A stretch of DNA of 64,000 bases from Halopiger xanaduensis SH-6 (GTDB lineage: Archaea > Halobacteriota > Halobacteria > Halobacteriales > Natrialbaceae). The notes beneath the pieces are model-generated. The model did not search any database. It was not told the DNA's origin and saw nothing but the letters and a program-made list of their open reading frames with translations. Position numbers and translations under genes: made by a program. The stretch covers positions 1 to 64,000 of the forward strand of contig NC_015658.1 of the NCBI RefSeq assembly GCF_000217715.1, given 5' to 3'. Shown in pieces: positions 25,822 through 35,442 of this stretch (the stretch's first letter is position 1; the number at the start of each line of letters is the position of its first letter).

Positions 25822-26721
25822 TTACTTTAGATCGGTAACCACTACCTCGACTAGCTCCGGGAGCCGCGCGTGATCGTCGGGTCGGCGTACTATTCGGATC
25901 GGCGCGGTCTCGACGACTCGTCGACACTGCTGGAAGTGAACTGCAAACTGGTCCGTATCGCCGAGCAAACCTCGAGCGTACGTTCTCGAGACGAGTTCCA
26001 ACACCGACTCCGGTCCGGATATCGCCTCGAGGCCGAGTTCGTCGCCTTCCCGCAGCACGTAACAGCCGGCTAGCGGGGCGGGATCAGGAATCTCGTCGAT
26101 CCGGAGCAATCGTTTCTCGTACCACGAATCCGAGAAGGGCGTCGTGCTGTCTTCCAGACCGAGGGCCGTCGCTGCGTCCGGTCGCAACCGCAGTTGCGGT
26201 ACGCCCGGTAGTACCGTGGGACCATTTGAATCGAATCGGATGGCGACGACGTCGTCCTCGAGAATCGAATACCCGCTCGCGTTGAATGCCGCCGCAGTCG
26301 TCGATTTCCCCGCGCCTCTCGGTCCGAGAAACACTACCGCCTGCCCGTTAACGGAGACGGCACTAGCGTGGAGCACTAGATGATCTCGCTGATGGAGGAC
26401 TAGTCCTAAGAGTTCGTTTTCGATGAGCCGGTAGAAATGCTCTCTTTCGACGACGTGCTCCTCGAGCGGATCGAAAGTGATCCGGTCGCCGTCTTCGACC
26501 AGGACGGAACCGAGGGAGTCGTACGTAAGCCGTACTGCATCGGGCGTTGCTTCGATATGGCGTCCCCCGCAATCTCCATCTCTTTCGGCCTCCGGAACAG
26601 GCTCGACGTTTCCGCGACATATCTCTACGTCCACGTCGGTCGCCCGTCTCTCGACGATCGGTAAGTCGGGCAGTCGGAAGTCCGAACGTATCGTTAGGTC
26701 GTACGCAGTGTGCTGTACCAT
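25822..26721 (-). CDS. HPr-kinase-like protein, candidate lasso tailoring kinase (K)
   Basis: 299 residues. The P-loop is FLGPRGAGKST (about 131-141), preceded by LVLHASAVSVNGQAVV as in HprK-type proteins. ILEDDVVAI supplies the second acidic motif. Homologues in bacterial lasso clusters phosphorylate the C-terminal Ser of the precursor; here the precursor ends in Thr, a plausible variation. It is convergent with the precursor gene, 19 bases between stops, and downstream of the nucleotidyltransferase. Confidence 0.82.
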   Translation of the reverse strand: MVQHTAYDLTIRSDFRLPDLPIVERRATDVDVEICRGNVEPVPEAERDGDCGGRHIEATPDAVRLTYDSLGSVLVEDGDRITFDPLEEHVVEREHFYRLIENELLGLVLHQRDHLVLHASAVSVNGQAVVFLGPRGAGKSTTAAAFNASGYSILEDDVVAIRFDSNGPTVLPGVPQLRLRPDAATALGLEDSTTPFSDSWYEKRLLRIDEIPDPAPLAGCYVLREGDELGLEAISGPESVLELVSRTYARGLLGDTDQFAVHFQQCRRVVETAPIRIVRRPDDHARLPELVEVVVTDLK

Positions 26722-26809
26722 TACTCTCTGCTATCGTCGTATTGCCTGTGTGTCCTACAGTCACCTATACGTTTGGCGAACGTCGTCTCCTGCGGACTCT
26801 TCCTAGTAA

Positions 26810-28012
26810 TCACGTTCCACGCGACTCCCGAAGCCGCGACAGCAGTATTCGACTCACCCGCAGCCAGCGCACGACGACATAAAGCGGAGCGAGCAGCCGT
26901 GGAAGCGAGACGGCCGTGATATCGGCGGGGGTGGGGGTACAGATTCCGCCGAGCCAGAGCCGTACTTTGTCGCGGTTGCGATCCAGCGTTCGGGACTGGT
27001 ACTGCTTCAGCCGGAAATTGTTCTTCCCGCTGAAGAGGTTACCGTACACGTGCGATCGTAACCCAGGAATCTCCGGATCCGATCGAATTTTCTGCCGAAC
27101 ATCGTCGGGAAGCGGAGCGTCGAGAAGACCGGCCGCGGTCGCGAGTCCAAGGTACACCATTCGTTCGCAGCGATGGGACCGGGCACGCCTATCGAGGGTT
27201 TCCCAGTCGAACGAACGCGTTCGTAAATACGCTGCAACATCGCAGATCCACTGCAGTCGCTCCCACCGATGTCGGGTTCCGTGAACACACAGCATGAGGA
27301 GCCGATCTTCCGGCGACAGAACGGGTAGCTCGCTGTCGGCGATCGACAGCGATTCGCGTCGACTCCAGACGGTCTCAAAGTTAAGCCGAGTCGGAAAGTA
27401 CCGGTCAACGATCTGCCAGTGTAGTTCGATTTCCGTGGCGGTCGACGGGTGTTTCAACGGATAATCGCGACTAACTCTATCGTAGACCCACTCCTGCGCA
27501 TCGGTGAGCTCGTACCACGGCTGATAGCCCCGCTCGTACAGTGCGGCTTTGGCTTTGGGGAGGGCATCGCGCGAAACGAGCAAGTCGAGATCGCCGAAGT
27601 CGCGTCGACCAATATCGCCGTACGCACGCTCGGCGATGACCGGCCCCTTATATGGAATCGCTCGAATCCCTCGGTTTCGAAACGACCGAACGACCTCCAC
27701 CAACTCTTGGACCATCTGAAGATTTCGATGCGAGCGGCGCTGCGCTTGTGCTTTGAGTTTCTCGAATGCTTCTGGCGGAACACCGTCCTGAGTGCGTAAT
27801 GCGTCTAAAACGAGGTAACTAACACCGTGCTTCCCGGTGATCGTAATCACCTCGTCCCAATTTAGCGCGTCTTCAGGGATAGCCACGGCGTCCGTATCGG
27901 GCTCGAACGCTGTCCGCACGCAGCGGACCACGAGTCGTTCTTCCGGCTCAAAATTAGTTTCATACCCTTCTTCGGTCATAGCTGTGCGCTGGTCTACCCG
28001 TCTATTGTGCAA
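26810..28012 (-). CDS. Nucleotidyltransferase-family protein, candidate lasso tailoring enzyme (N)
   Basis: 400 residues. The nucleotidyltransferase core (about 110-200) has IPYKGPVIAERAYGDIGRRD and then FGDLDLLVSRDALPKAKAAL, with the catalytic DxD. This is the NTP_transf_5-type family that accompanies lasso kinases in bacteria. ATG at 27979 (MTEEGYETNFEPEERLVVRC) is an alternative start. It precedes K by 88 bases on the same strand. The pairing suggests the peptide tail is phosphorylated and possibly extended with a nucleotide or phosphate. Confidence 0.82.
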   Translation of the reverse strand: MHNRRVDQRTAMTEEGYETNFEPEERLVVRCVRTAFEPDTDAVAIPEDALNWDEVITITGKHGVSYLVLDALRTQDGVPPEAFEKLKAQAQRRSHRNLQMVQELVEVVRSFRNRGIRAIPYKGPVIAERAYGDIGRRDFGDLDLLVSRDALPKAKAALYERGYQPWYELTDAQEWVYDRVSRDYPLKHPSTATEIELHWQIVDRYFPTRLNFETVWSRRESLSIADSELPVLSPEDRLLMLCVHGTRHRWERLQWICDVAAYLRTRSFDWETLDRRARSHRCERMVYLGLATAAGLLDAPLPDDVRQKIRSDPEIPGLRSHVYGNLFSGKNNFRLKQYQSRTLDRNRDKVRLWLGGICTPTPADITAVSLPRLLAPLYVVVRWLRVSRILLSRLRESRGT

Positions 28013-28070
28013 TACTCGTGATAAGAGTGCGGTACCGACGAAACGGTCACCGTTGTTGCCTGTACGGCAG

Positions 28071-28997
28071 CTAATTCATATAGCCGAGGTCCCGTAACCG
28101 CTCCCCGACGCTTTGATCGGCGTAGTCTTGGGATCCGCTTTCCGTTTTCTCACCCGACTCGATCTCTCGTCGGTCTCCCGATTCGTACACGAGCCAGGGC
28201 ACTTTCACTAGCGCGTCGTGGTGGATCCCGATCTGGTGGCCGCAGTAACTGATCGGAATCGGCGAGCCCCGTTCGCCCAACATCTCGCCGTGATCAGCGG
28301 TTACCACCGTTTTCCCGTCTATTTCCTCTAAAAGCTCTGCTACGTAGTCGTGTACAATCTCGAAGGTTTCGCGAAGGGCTGCCCGCCAGTCTTCGGCGGT
28401 GACGAGATCGTGCTTCAACTCGTAGGTGAGAAATTCGAGCAACGACGGATCCGCCTCCCGATTCGGTCCGATCACTAACTCTTCCGCTGTCGGACCTAAG
28501 AACGGCCCGTGCGGCTGGTTATAGTGGATTATCAGACGCTTGTTTGGATACTTCTCGAGTGCGTCTCGAGCCGCGTCGGTCATTTCGTCGGGCGGGACGT
28601 TCTGTATATCGTTATCCCATCGGTCGGTCCAGACATCAACGATATCGTGGAACTCGACGTTGAGTTCGCTTTGCAAGCGCGAAATTTGGGGCGTCGCGGT
28701 GACATAGACCGTGTCCGGGAGCTCTCGATCGCGAAAGTTTCCTCGCAGGAACTCGACGGTTCCCCCTCCGCGCGAAATTCGTGACTCGAGTTTCCCCGGT
28801 AGGTCGTGGTGCTCTGCGAATATATCGTACCGACAGGCGTCGAGGATGATCAGCGTATCCCAGTCTTCGTCCATCACATCGACGCCGCTTCGATTGTAGT
28901 CGTGCGCTTGTGAGACGTACGTGAATTTCGAATTGACAGTCATCAGCGCTTCTCGCGGTCGAACAGTGTTCCGTAGTATCTGTTTAGTAGTCACCAT
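28071..28997 (-). CDS. Alkaline-phosphatase-superfamily hydrolase/transferase with LGY tail
   Basis: 308 residues. Metal-site pieces are WDTLIILDACRYDIF (first Asp), KTVVTADHGEMLGERG (Asp-His) and a later CGHQIGIHHDALVKVPWLVY (His). The nucleophile region is SRGGGTVEFLRGNF, without a formylglycine motif. It ends ERLRDLGYMN, the tail shared with five other proteins here. It is 58 bases upstream of the nucleotidyltransferase on the same strand, so it may belong to the lasso tailoring operon or to the glycan locus that starts at 29 kb. Confidence 0.82.
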   Translation of the reverse strand: MVTTKQILRNTVRPREALMTVNSKFTYVSQAHDYNRSGVDVMDEDWDTLIILDACRYDIFAEHHDLPGKLESRISRGGGTVEFLRGNFRDRELPDTVYVTATPQISRLQSELNVEFHDIVDVWTDRWDNDIQNVPPDEMTDAARDALEKYPNKRLIIHYNQPHGPFLGPTAEELVIGPNREADPSLLEFLTYELKHDLVTAEDWRAALRETFEIVHDYVAELLEEIDGKTVVTADHGEMLGERGSPIPISYCGHQIGIHHDALVKVPWLVYESGDRREIESGEKTESGSQDYADQSVGERLRDLGYMN

Positions 28998-29069
28998 AGC
29001 GATTGGTGTCTATAGTCACTTCCTTTTAATCCGTATTAGTGGTACTGAATAGAACTAGTCCCTATCGCA

Positions 29070-30509
29070 TCAGCTAGTGGCCACTATTTCGTTGTAGAGT
29101 TTGTCGACGTCGTCTTTCGTTAGTTCTCCGACTGCAACGGTGACTGCCGTGTAACTGGCAACTCCTGTGATGATCTTCGCCGGTATAGAGTGGACGATCC
29201 CCGTTTCTAATACCGCTACCATGAGGAGGGCCGCAAAGGTAGTACGGAGTATCGTCAGGAGAGGGAATTTGACCGGAATTATCCTTCTCACGAATACAAA
29301 CACCAGACAGAACGTCAGACCGTAGGTCAGCGACGTCGTAATTGCAGCCCCAAAGACCCCCAAGATCGGTATCAATAGTATATTCATGACCGTGTTCAGG
29401 CCGGCGCCTAGATACCGTATCTTTGCCGCTAGTACGTTTTTCTTCGCAGCGTTGAGCGTCGTTGCTATTATTCGATCGAGGCCCCGGAGGGCGATCCCGA
29501 CCGCGATAGTTGCGACGAGATAGTTCGATGGAACTTCGGCACTGGTCTCTAAGAGAATAGCTACCAAGTCCGGTGTGAGTGTATAAAGACCGGCGATACT
29601 CGGGACTGCTATGAGCAGGAAGTATCTGCTTCCGGTATCTAACAGGAGTTTGATCTCGTCTCTTCTGTCGTTCTCGAACAACTCGCTTATCTCCGGGAAA
29701 TAGACGGTCCGGATCGGGAACGTATAGATAGTGATCGAAACTGCGAGCTGGTAGGCGGCTGAATAGACGCCGACTGCTGCCGGTCCTAAAAAGGACCCCA
29801 CGAGTATTCGGTCGATTCGACCCGAAATCGTGCTTGCTAGATGGGAAAACGCAAACGGAATTGCGTATCGAAGGTGGTCGACTGTTTTCTCGAAGCGAGG
29901 GACCGACCATCCGATATCATTCGCGATCAACACTTGAAGTATCCCCGAGATAAGCACTTCGACACCGACTATACCAAGGAATAACTCCTCGAGAGTGCCC
30001 TCGAATACAAACAGAACGAGGAGAACGATCCCTATAATTCCGTACGCCTCGACGCCGCGAATTATAGAGTATCGCTTCAGATGAGACCGAGATCTGTAGA
30101 AATCCTCCTGCAGCTTTAATAGTATCCGCGTTACGACGAGGAAGCCACCGATTTGGATCACGGCTGCGTACTCGACGGTGCCGAGTGTGAGCGACGAGAT
30201 AGTCGTCGCAAACAAATAGAGTAATCCGTAGACCACTACCCCGCTTATAATCGATATCACCAGGATGGAATAATAGATTTCGGCGAGATCGTCTTCATTC
30301 GACTTCGCGAAACGGATTAACGAATAATGTAGTCCGAGACCGAATATCAACTGTAGCAGTCGGGTTATCGCGAGTATTTGCGAATAAACGCCGAATGCAG
30401 CTAATCCGAGGGTCGCCGTGATGAGTGGTATGAATATCAATCCTCGGAGACGGATCAAAATCTCAACAACTAGGTTCGATATAATATCAGTGGGTAGGCC
30501 TGACTTCAT
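29070..30509 (-). CDS. Wzx/MATE-type oligosaccharide flippase
   Basis: 479 residues with about 12-14 hydrophobic helices over the full length. The opening IISNLVVEILIRLRGLIFIP and LGLAAFGVYSQILAITRLLQ is typical of polysaccharide exporters of the MOP superfamily. FLGPAAVGVYSAAYQLAVSI is the duplicated-half signature. It would flip lipid-linked oligosaccharide across the membrane for surface glycan assembly. Confidence 0.88.
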   Translation of the reverse strand: MKSGLPTDIISNLVVEILIRLRGLIFIPLITATLGLAAFGVYSQILAITRLLQLIFGLGLHYSLIRFAKSNEDDLAEIYYSILVISIISGVVVYGLLYLFATTISSLTLGTVEYAAVIQIGGFLVVTRILLKLQEDFYRSRSHLKRYSIIRGVEAYGIIGIVLLVLFVFEGTLEELFLGIVGVEVLISGILQVLIANDIGWSVPRFEKTVDHLRYAIPFAFSHLASTISGRIDRILVGSFLGPAAVGVYSAAYQLAVSITIYTFPIRTVYFPEISELFENDRRDEIKLLLDTGSRYFLLIAVPSIAGLYTLTPDLVAILLETSAEVPSNYLVATIAVGIALRGLDRIIATTLNAAKKNVLAAKIRYLGAGLNTVMNILLIPILGVFGAAITTSLTYGLTFCLVFVFVRRIIPVKFPLLTILRTTFAALLMVAVLETGIVHSIPAKIITGVASYTAVTVAVGELTKDDVDKLYNEIVATS

Positions 30510-30671
30510 ACTCTCTAAATATAATTCGCTGAAGAATCAACCATGATTCTCCATCCTCTCACTCATAATATTTCATCGAAGGGAACGATACTATCGTAAA
30601 TCTACTGCTTCCGGATAATATTAAACCAGCTAGCGGTGGTTAAATAATACTCCAGCGCTAATTACGGAGGT

Positions 30672-32048
30672 ATGACAGCCGTATTCTTGATCACGCTGGA
30701 TGCCTTTCGAGCGGACCTGATTTCCGAAGAAGTGACGCCGTTCCTCTGGAAGGCATCGTCACAGGGAATTAATTTTACTAACGCAGTTGCGACCGGATCC
30801 GGCACCTCATCGGCTTTTCCAGGTATCTTAGCTGGCACGCTGCCACTTCAACACGGATACGCGAAACTTCGAGAGGAGCATACCACGATAGCGGAGCAGC
30901 TCCCGTCTTCGGTGAGCACGATCGGCGTGTCGAGTAGCACCCCTACGTCTAGCGTCTATAATTTTGACACTGGGTTTGACGATTTTACCGGTATTGAAGG
31001 AGAGAGCAGAGTGAGCGAAGTTCGAGAAAAGGTGAGAAACAGCGACTTCATCCGCAATAACCAGACGGTCCTTCATATCGGGGAGAAGATCACGCAGTTA
31101 CTGAGAAAAGCAACGGCGTCGTCGGAAGAGGATGAAATTCCCTATCTAAGGGCCGAAACCGTCACGAAGTCGCTCTTCGAAAAAATAGACGGACAGACCG
31201 AGGACCTGTTCGTGTGGGCTCATTATATGGATACGCACACCCCGTATTATCCACCCGATCAACACTTTCGAGGAAAACCTGACTCCTATTCGAGAACCGA
31301 AATAAACACCATCATCAGCGAGTATCACCCGAAGATACTGGAGGAAGATGCGGAATGCTCGCTTTCCGATGCGGTACTGAACGCACTGTGGGACTATTAC
31401 GAAGCTGAAGCGTCCTACATCGATTCTAATATAAAGGAATTAGCTTCTCACATTAGAGAGCAGTATGACGAATTCACGCTTATTATCTGCGCTGATCATG
31501 GCGAGGAGTTCGGTGAACACGGACATTTCGGTCATCCGCCGAAACTCTATGAAGAATTGGTTCACGTTCCGTTGATCATCTATTCCGACCGGCACGAACC
31601 GAAAACCGTTTCGAAGCCGGTTTCGGTCGCTCGAGTGCCGGCGACCGTTGCAGATCTCTTCGATGTTGAACCGAGCGCCGAGTGGAAAACTCCGTCTCTG
31701 TTGACGGAAGACGGTAGCCAAAATGACCGGCCAGTTTTCTCTGAACTCTCCCATACGCCGAAGGAGGGGCTCGGTGGGACGGTCCAACCGGAGAAAGCGA
31801 TACTGAGCGTTCGCAAAGGACGGTGGAAATACATCCTGAATAAACAAACGGACTCCGAGGAACTTTATGATCTATCTGTGGATGACCGTGAGCGGAACAA
31901 CGTTATTGACGAACATCGAGAGATAGCCAATGAGCTCCGTCAACTTTGTAATGAACGCTTAGACGAAATTTCGTCGAATGATTCTCAGATCGACGTATCC
32001 ACTGACGTGTCCGATAGACTCGAGAAATTAGGGTATATCGAAAAATAA
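30672..32048 (+). CDS. Alkaline-phosphatase-superfamily (sulfatase-like) enzyme, Thr nucleophile, LGY tail
   Basis: 458 residues. ITLDAFRADLI gives the first metal Asp, and IICADHGEEFGEHGHFGHPP the Asp-His pair. The nucleophile segment GTSSAFPGILAG has Thr45 where formylglycine sulfatases have Cys or Ser of CxPxR, and the motif's Pro/Arg are absent. The C-terminus is DRLEKLGYIEK. Without the modification motif it may be a phospho- or sulfo-transferase, phosphodiesterase or phosphatase acting on glycan. A GGAGG lies directly before the ATG. Confidence 0.85.
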   Translation: MTAVFLITLDAFRADLISEEVTPFLWKASSQGINFTNAVATGSGTSSAFPGILAGTLPLQHGYAKLREEHTTIAEQLPSSVSTIGVSSSTPTSSVYNFDTGFDDFTGIEGESRVSEVREKVRNSDFIRNNQTVLHIGEKITQLLRKATASSEEDEIPYLRAETVTKSLFEKIDGQTEDLFVWAHYMDTHTPYYPPDQHFRGKPDSYSRTEINTIISEYHPKILEEDAECSLSDAVLNALWDYYEAEASYIDSNIKELASHIREQYDEFTLIICADHGEEFGEHGHFGHPPKLYEELVHVPLIIYSDRHEPKTVSKPVSVARVPATVADLFDVEPSAEWKTPSLLTEDGSQNDRPVFSELSHTPKEGLGGTVQPEKAILSVRKGRWKYILNKQTDSEELYDLSVDDRERNNVIDEHREIANELRQLCNERLDEISSNDSQIDVSTDVSDRLEKLGYIEK

Positions 32049-32054
32049 CTCGTG

Positions 32055-33845
32055 CTATCTCCGTTCGGAAGTTAGATTTGAGAGTTCTTCCGCGCGTTGT
32101 GAACTGTTCGAACGAACGCCTGTCCGATAAAGTGTCGCTCCCTTTGACGAGTAAATCTGGTCTGCGGAAGCGGCAACTCGATTAAAGTCTTTTTCAGAGT
32201 AGCGCAGTCCCTGATATAGCTCCACGTGCTGTTCTTCCGCATAATCCGTTATCATCAAATAGCCGGATTCATTCAGCGTAGTCGCCTGAAAATGGGGCAG
32301 TACAATGCGTCGTTGTGATTGCCAACTGATGTAGCCTAACTGATTGCTGTGGTGTTTCCCGTAGATAGTGTGTACGAATCTACTGGGACGATTTTCGATA
32401 GTACGAATGTCGCCGATATCCGCATTGCTGTTCTCAAACGCGAATTCGTATCCATTGACGGATGATTCGGTCACTTGATTATTCGGCTGATATGTATAGT
32501 CAGACTGGTACATAATTGGCACTGTCGCTATCATTGCAACGACTATTATAACGACGATCGCAGAGCGAAATGCGGTCGGAAATCTGGGGCTGTACTCGCC
32601 GCCGAGTACAGCGAACGAAATCGCCGCAAGTGTCGAGAGGAGTCCAATATACCGGAACATCTGGCTTCGCATTCCGATGACTGCGAAAAGAAGACTGAAA
32701 GCCACCGCTGAACACGCTATTCCGATACAAAGCCATACTGTCGGCAATCGGAATATGGACAGCTCTCTATTGTAGAGATACAACACGACAAGCACCGCAA
32801 CGGACAGTGCGAGTATCCCTTTTGGAAGGAGGACCTTTATCGCCAATTCAAGGAGACTCCCGCCGACCATCTGCAGTCCGGACTTTGCCGGTGTTGCATT
32901 ACTGACCGATGCACTATGTTGGAGGCTGAGTATCGTCCCTTGTATGGTCCCTGCTATTTGGGGGCGCGAGAGAAGCCAGTATACAGTTACAACTCCCTCT
33001 ATAACCGCTAACGAAAATATGGTCGTTGACGTAGTGGTCGGTCTTCTTTTGGGTAGCTCTATTTTCTTCGCTGCGAATAGGAACAGAAGTCCTCCGAGTA
33101 GAACGACCGTATGCTGTGGATGATAGAATACGAACGCCACCAGTACCCCGATCGCGGTAATACGTGATCCGGTCGTTGTCTGTTGATACGCGAGGATAAC
33201 TGCGAAGAGAACGAAGGGAAGCAACAGCAACGCTGCAACAGTCGGTGCGGGGACGACCTTCGGATGTCGTACGCCGATAATCCACATGAACGTTAGCGGG
33301 ACCGTCGCCCCGATCGTTCGACCCAATGTTGTGCGAGAGACGCGGCCAACTACTGTATAGATACCGAAGCAGTAGATGAGAACGAACAGCGGTGGGATCA
33401 GCAGGAGCGCACGATTTGAGTTGATCCCAGTGATCGTTGAAATCGTATGCGCTAGAATATGCATATTCGGATAAATGGTGGTCTCCAGCGGATTAATATT
33501 ATACGTGAGATCGATAACTATCCCGTGATGGTTCATGGGATCGAATCTTCCGTACAACCAATAGCCGCGTAGATACGGTAGAGCGGTCAGGACTATGGCC
33601 GCTGTCCAAGCGATACCGATTCCTACCCATCGAATTCTTCTCGACAGCGTCGCAAAGGCTACGATAACCGAAATAACCAACGAGAACAGCAGTAATACCC
33701 AAACTATAGCTGGAGTTGCCTTATAGATCGAGAGTTCGTAACCGTTCGCTGGTGTCAGGACCGTGATCAACGTCCCGATACTGAGGGCGAGACAGCAACC
33801 GATAATCGCTATTTTTTCCGCGTACGTCCTCCTATTATCTACCAT
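32055..33845 (-). CDS. Polytopic membrane protein, GT-C glycosyltransferase-like
   Basis: 596 residues. About 11-12 helices fill residues 10-435, followed by a 150-residue soluble C-terminal domain. The first large loop holds RFDPMNHHGIVIDLTY, Asp- and His-containing, where GT-C enzymes place their catalytic acidic residue. No oligosaccharyltransferase WWDxG motif is seen. It may transfer sugars from a lipid carrier or act as a polymerase. It is convergent with the gene at 30672 (6 bases between stops). Confidence 0.65.
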   Translation of the reverse strand: MVDNRRTYAEKIAIIGCCLALSIGTLITVLTPANGYELSIYKATPAIVWVLLLFSLVISVIVAFATLSRRIRWVGIGIAWTAAIVLTALPYLRGYWLYGRFDPMNHHGIVIDLTYNINPLETTIYPNMHILAHTISTITGINSNRALLLIPPLFVLIYCFGIYTVVGRVSRTTLGRTIGATVPLTFMWIIGVRHPKVVPAPTVAALLLLPFVLFAVILAYQQTTTGSRITAIGVLVAFVFYHPQHTVVLLGGLLFLFAAKKIELPKRRPTTTSTTIFSLAVIEGVVTVYWLLSRPQIAGTIQGTILSLQHSASVSNATPAKSGLQMVGGSLLELAIKVLLPKGILALSVAVLVVLYLYNRELSIFRLPTVWLCIGIACSAVAFSLLFAVIGMRSQMFRYIGLLSTLAAISFAVLGGEYSPRFPTAFRSAIVVIIVVAMIATVPIMYQSDYTYQPNNQVTESSVNGYEFAFENSNADIGDIRTIENRPSRFVHTIYGKHHSNQLGYISWQSQRRIVLPHFQATTLNESGYLMITDYAEEQHVELYQGLRYSEKDFNRVAASADQIYSSKGATLYRTGVRSNSSQRAEELSNLTSERR

Positions 33846-34032
33846 ATTGAGTATTATCTACTGCTGTATCCAGAATATGTTAATAATTCGTACACACCAA
33901 TTTTGATTCTCTGGGCCGGAATATCTCTCCCAGAATAATCGAGTGGGATGCTTTTATATTTTAACTAGGTGGCGTTAGTATTGTAGTGAAGATAGCCAAT
34001 CATAAATAGACTCTCCGAAAAATAGGACGAAA

Positions 34033-35442
34033 ATGATCGACCGCCCGAATATAGTCGTATATGTCTCTGATAGCCTCCGCGCCGATCATACGTCCTGTTT
34101 CGGGTACGATCGCGAGACGACGCCACACCTGGATCAAGTTAGCGAGGACGGAGTTCGATTCTCGAACGCCTTCTCACAGGCGATCTGGACGTCGCCGTCC
34201 AGCGCGTCGATTCTTACCGGACTCTACCCGGAGACGCACGGTGCTCTACGGGTGGCGGACCAGGTTCCCGATAATCTTCCTCGACTAGCGACGAGACTAG
34301 GACAGCAAGGCTACGAAACGGGGGCCTTTTCCACGGTGGATCAAGTCTCTCGAATGCGTAATTTCGACCCCGGGTTCGACGAGTTTGACGAAATTTTTGA
34401 TGACCACGATCCACACGAATCGGACACCGCGAAGCTCTGTACTGATCGCTTCGTCGATTGGGTCGGGTCCGGTTTCTCCGATCCGTTTTTCGGATTTATT
34501 TGGTCCCTCGGGACGCACAACCCCTTTTTCCCTCGAGCGGGTGAGTTCACGGACGAGTCCGTCGAAATTGACGGAACGGTACCCGAACTGAAAGAGACGA
34601 CGTACGACCAGGCTCAGACCGTTGTCGATCTGTACGACGACGTGATCCGACACTCCGATCGGCAGTTCGGACGGCTCGTCCAGCATCTCAAATCCATCGG
34701 TGAGTACGAGAATACGGCGCTGTTCTTTCTCGGCGACCACGGAGAATTGCTTTCTGAACACGGCCGGTTAGAGCAAATCCCGAACTGGTTGTCCACGACG
34801 ATCAGCACGCTCTTTCCCGGCTTCGCGTCCAAGTTTAGAATCGTCGATAGATACGGATACGTTGGCCATCAAGCGGTGATTCCCTACGAGGAACTTCTAC
34901 ACGTCCCGTTAGTGTTCAAACCGCCCGAATCGGAGCACGCGGGAGACGAGTACTCGGAGTTAGTGCAAACGATCGATGTCGTCGGTACGATCGTGGATCT
35001 CGTTTCGGACTTGGAACTCCCTATTCAGGGGTCATCGCTGCTGCCGCTCGTTGAAAGTGGCAGTCCCATCAACGAATACGTCTACTCGGACAGCCCGACG
35101 CTGGGTGGAAACGTTCGATACAGATCCATCCGAACGGCGGACTACAAATACATCAAAACGGATACTGAGCCGGTCTCAGCGGCCGACGTTACCAGTCAAC
35201 CTGCTCGGACAGTGTTTTCCCTGCTTCGCCAGGTAGCATCTTCACAGGAGGTCCTCTTTCGCGTCCCGGACGAACGAACGAACGTTATCGGAGACGAGCC
35301 ACAGAAAGCCGCACACCTTCGCTCGATCATGAACGACCTTATCGACGCTAACCGAGCGCAGAGTACCGAGTTCGTCAATGAAACGTCGGACGTGAGCGAG
35401 GCAGCAAAAGACAGGCTGGAACAACTCGGCTACGTCGATTAA
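34033..35442 (+). CDS. Sulfatase-like alkaline-phosphatase-superfamily enzyme, Thr nucleophile, LGY tail
   Basis: 469 residues. NIVVYVSDSLRADHTSCFGY gives the first metal site, LGTHNPFFPR the substrate loop and FLGDHGELLSEHG the second metal site. In IWTSPSSASILTG, Thr53 occupies the position of the formylglycine Cys and the Arg of CxPxR is Ser, so this is not a standard type I sulfatase. It ends DRLEQLGYVD. Its 3' end overlaps the convergent glycosyltransferase by four bases. Confidence 0.88.
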   Translation: MIDRPNIVVYVSDSLRADHTSCFGYDRETTPHLDQVSEDGVRFSNAFSQAIWTSPSSASILTGLYPETHGALRVADQVPDNLPRLATRLGQQGYETGAFSTVDQVSRMRNFDPGFDEFDEIFDDHDPHESDTAKLCTDRFVDWVGSGFSDPFFGFIWSLGTHNPFFPRAGEFTDESVEIDGTVPELKETTYDQAQTVVDLYDDVIRHSDRQFGRLVQHLKSIGEYENTALFFLGDHGELLSEHGRLEQIPNWLSTTISTLFPGFASKFRIVDRYGYVGHQAVIPYEELLHVPLVFKPPESEHAGDEYSELVQTIDVVGTIVDLVSDLELPIQGSSLLPLVESGSPINEYVYSDSPTLGGNVRYRSIRTADYKYIKTDTEPVSAADVTSQPARTVFSLLRQVASSQEVLFRVPDERTNVIGDEPQKAAHLRSIMNDLIDANRAQSTEFVNETSDVSEAAKDRLEQLGYVD

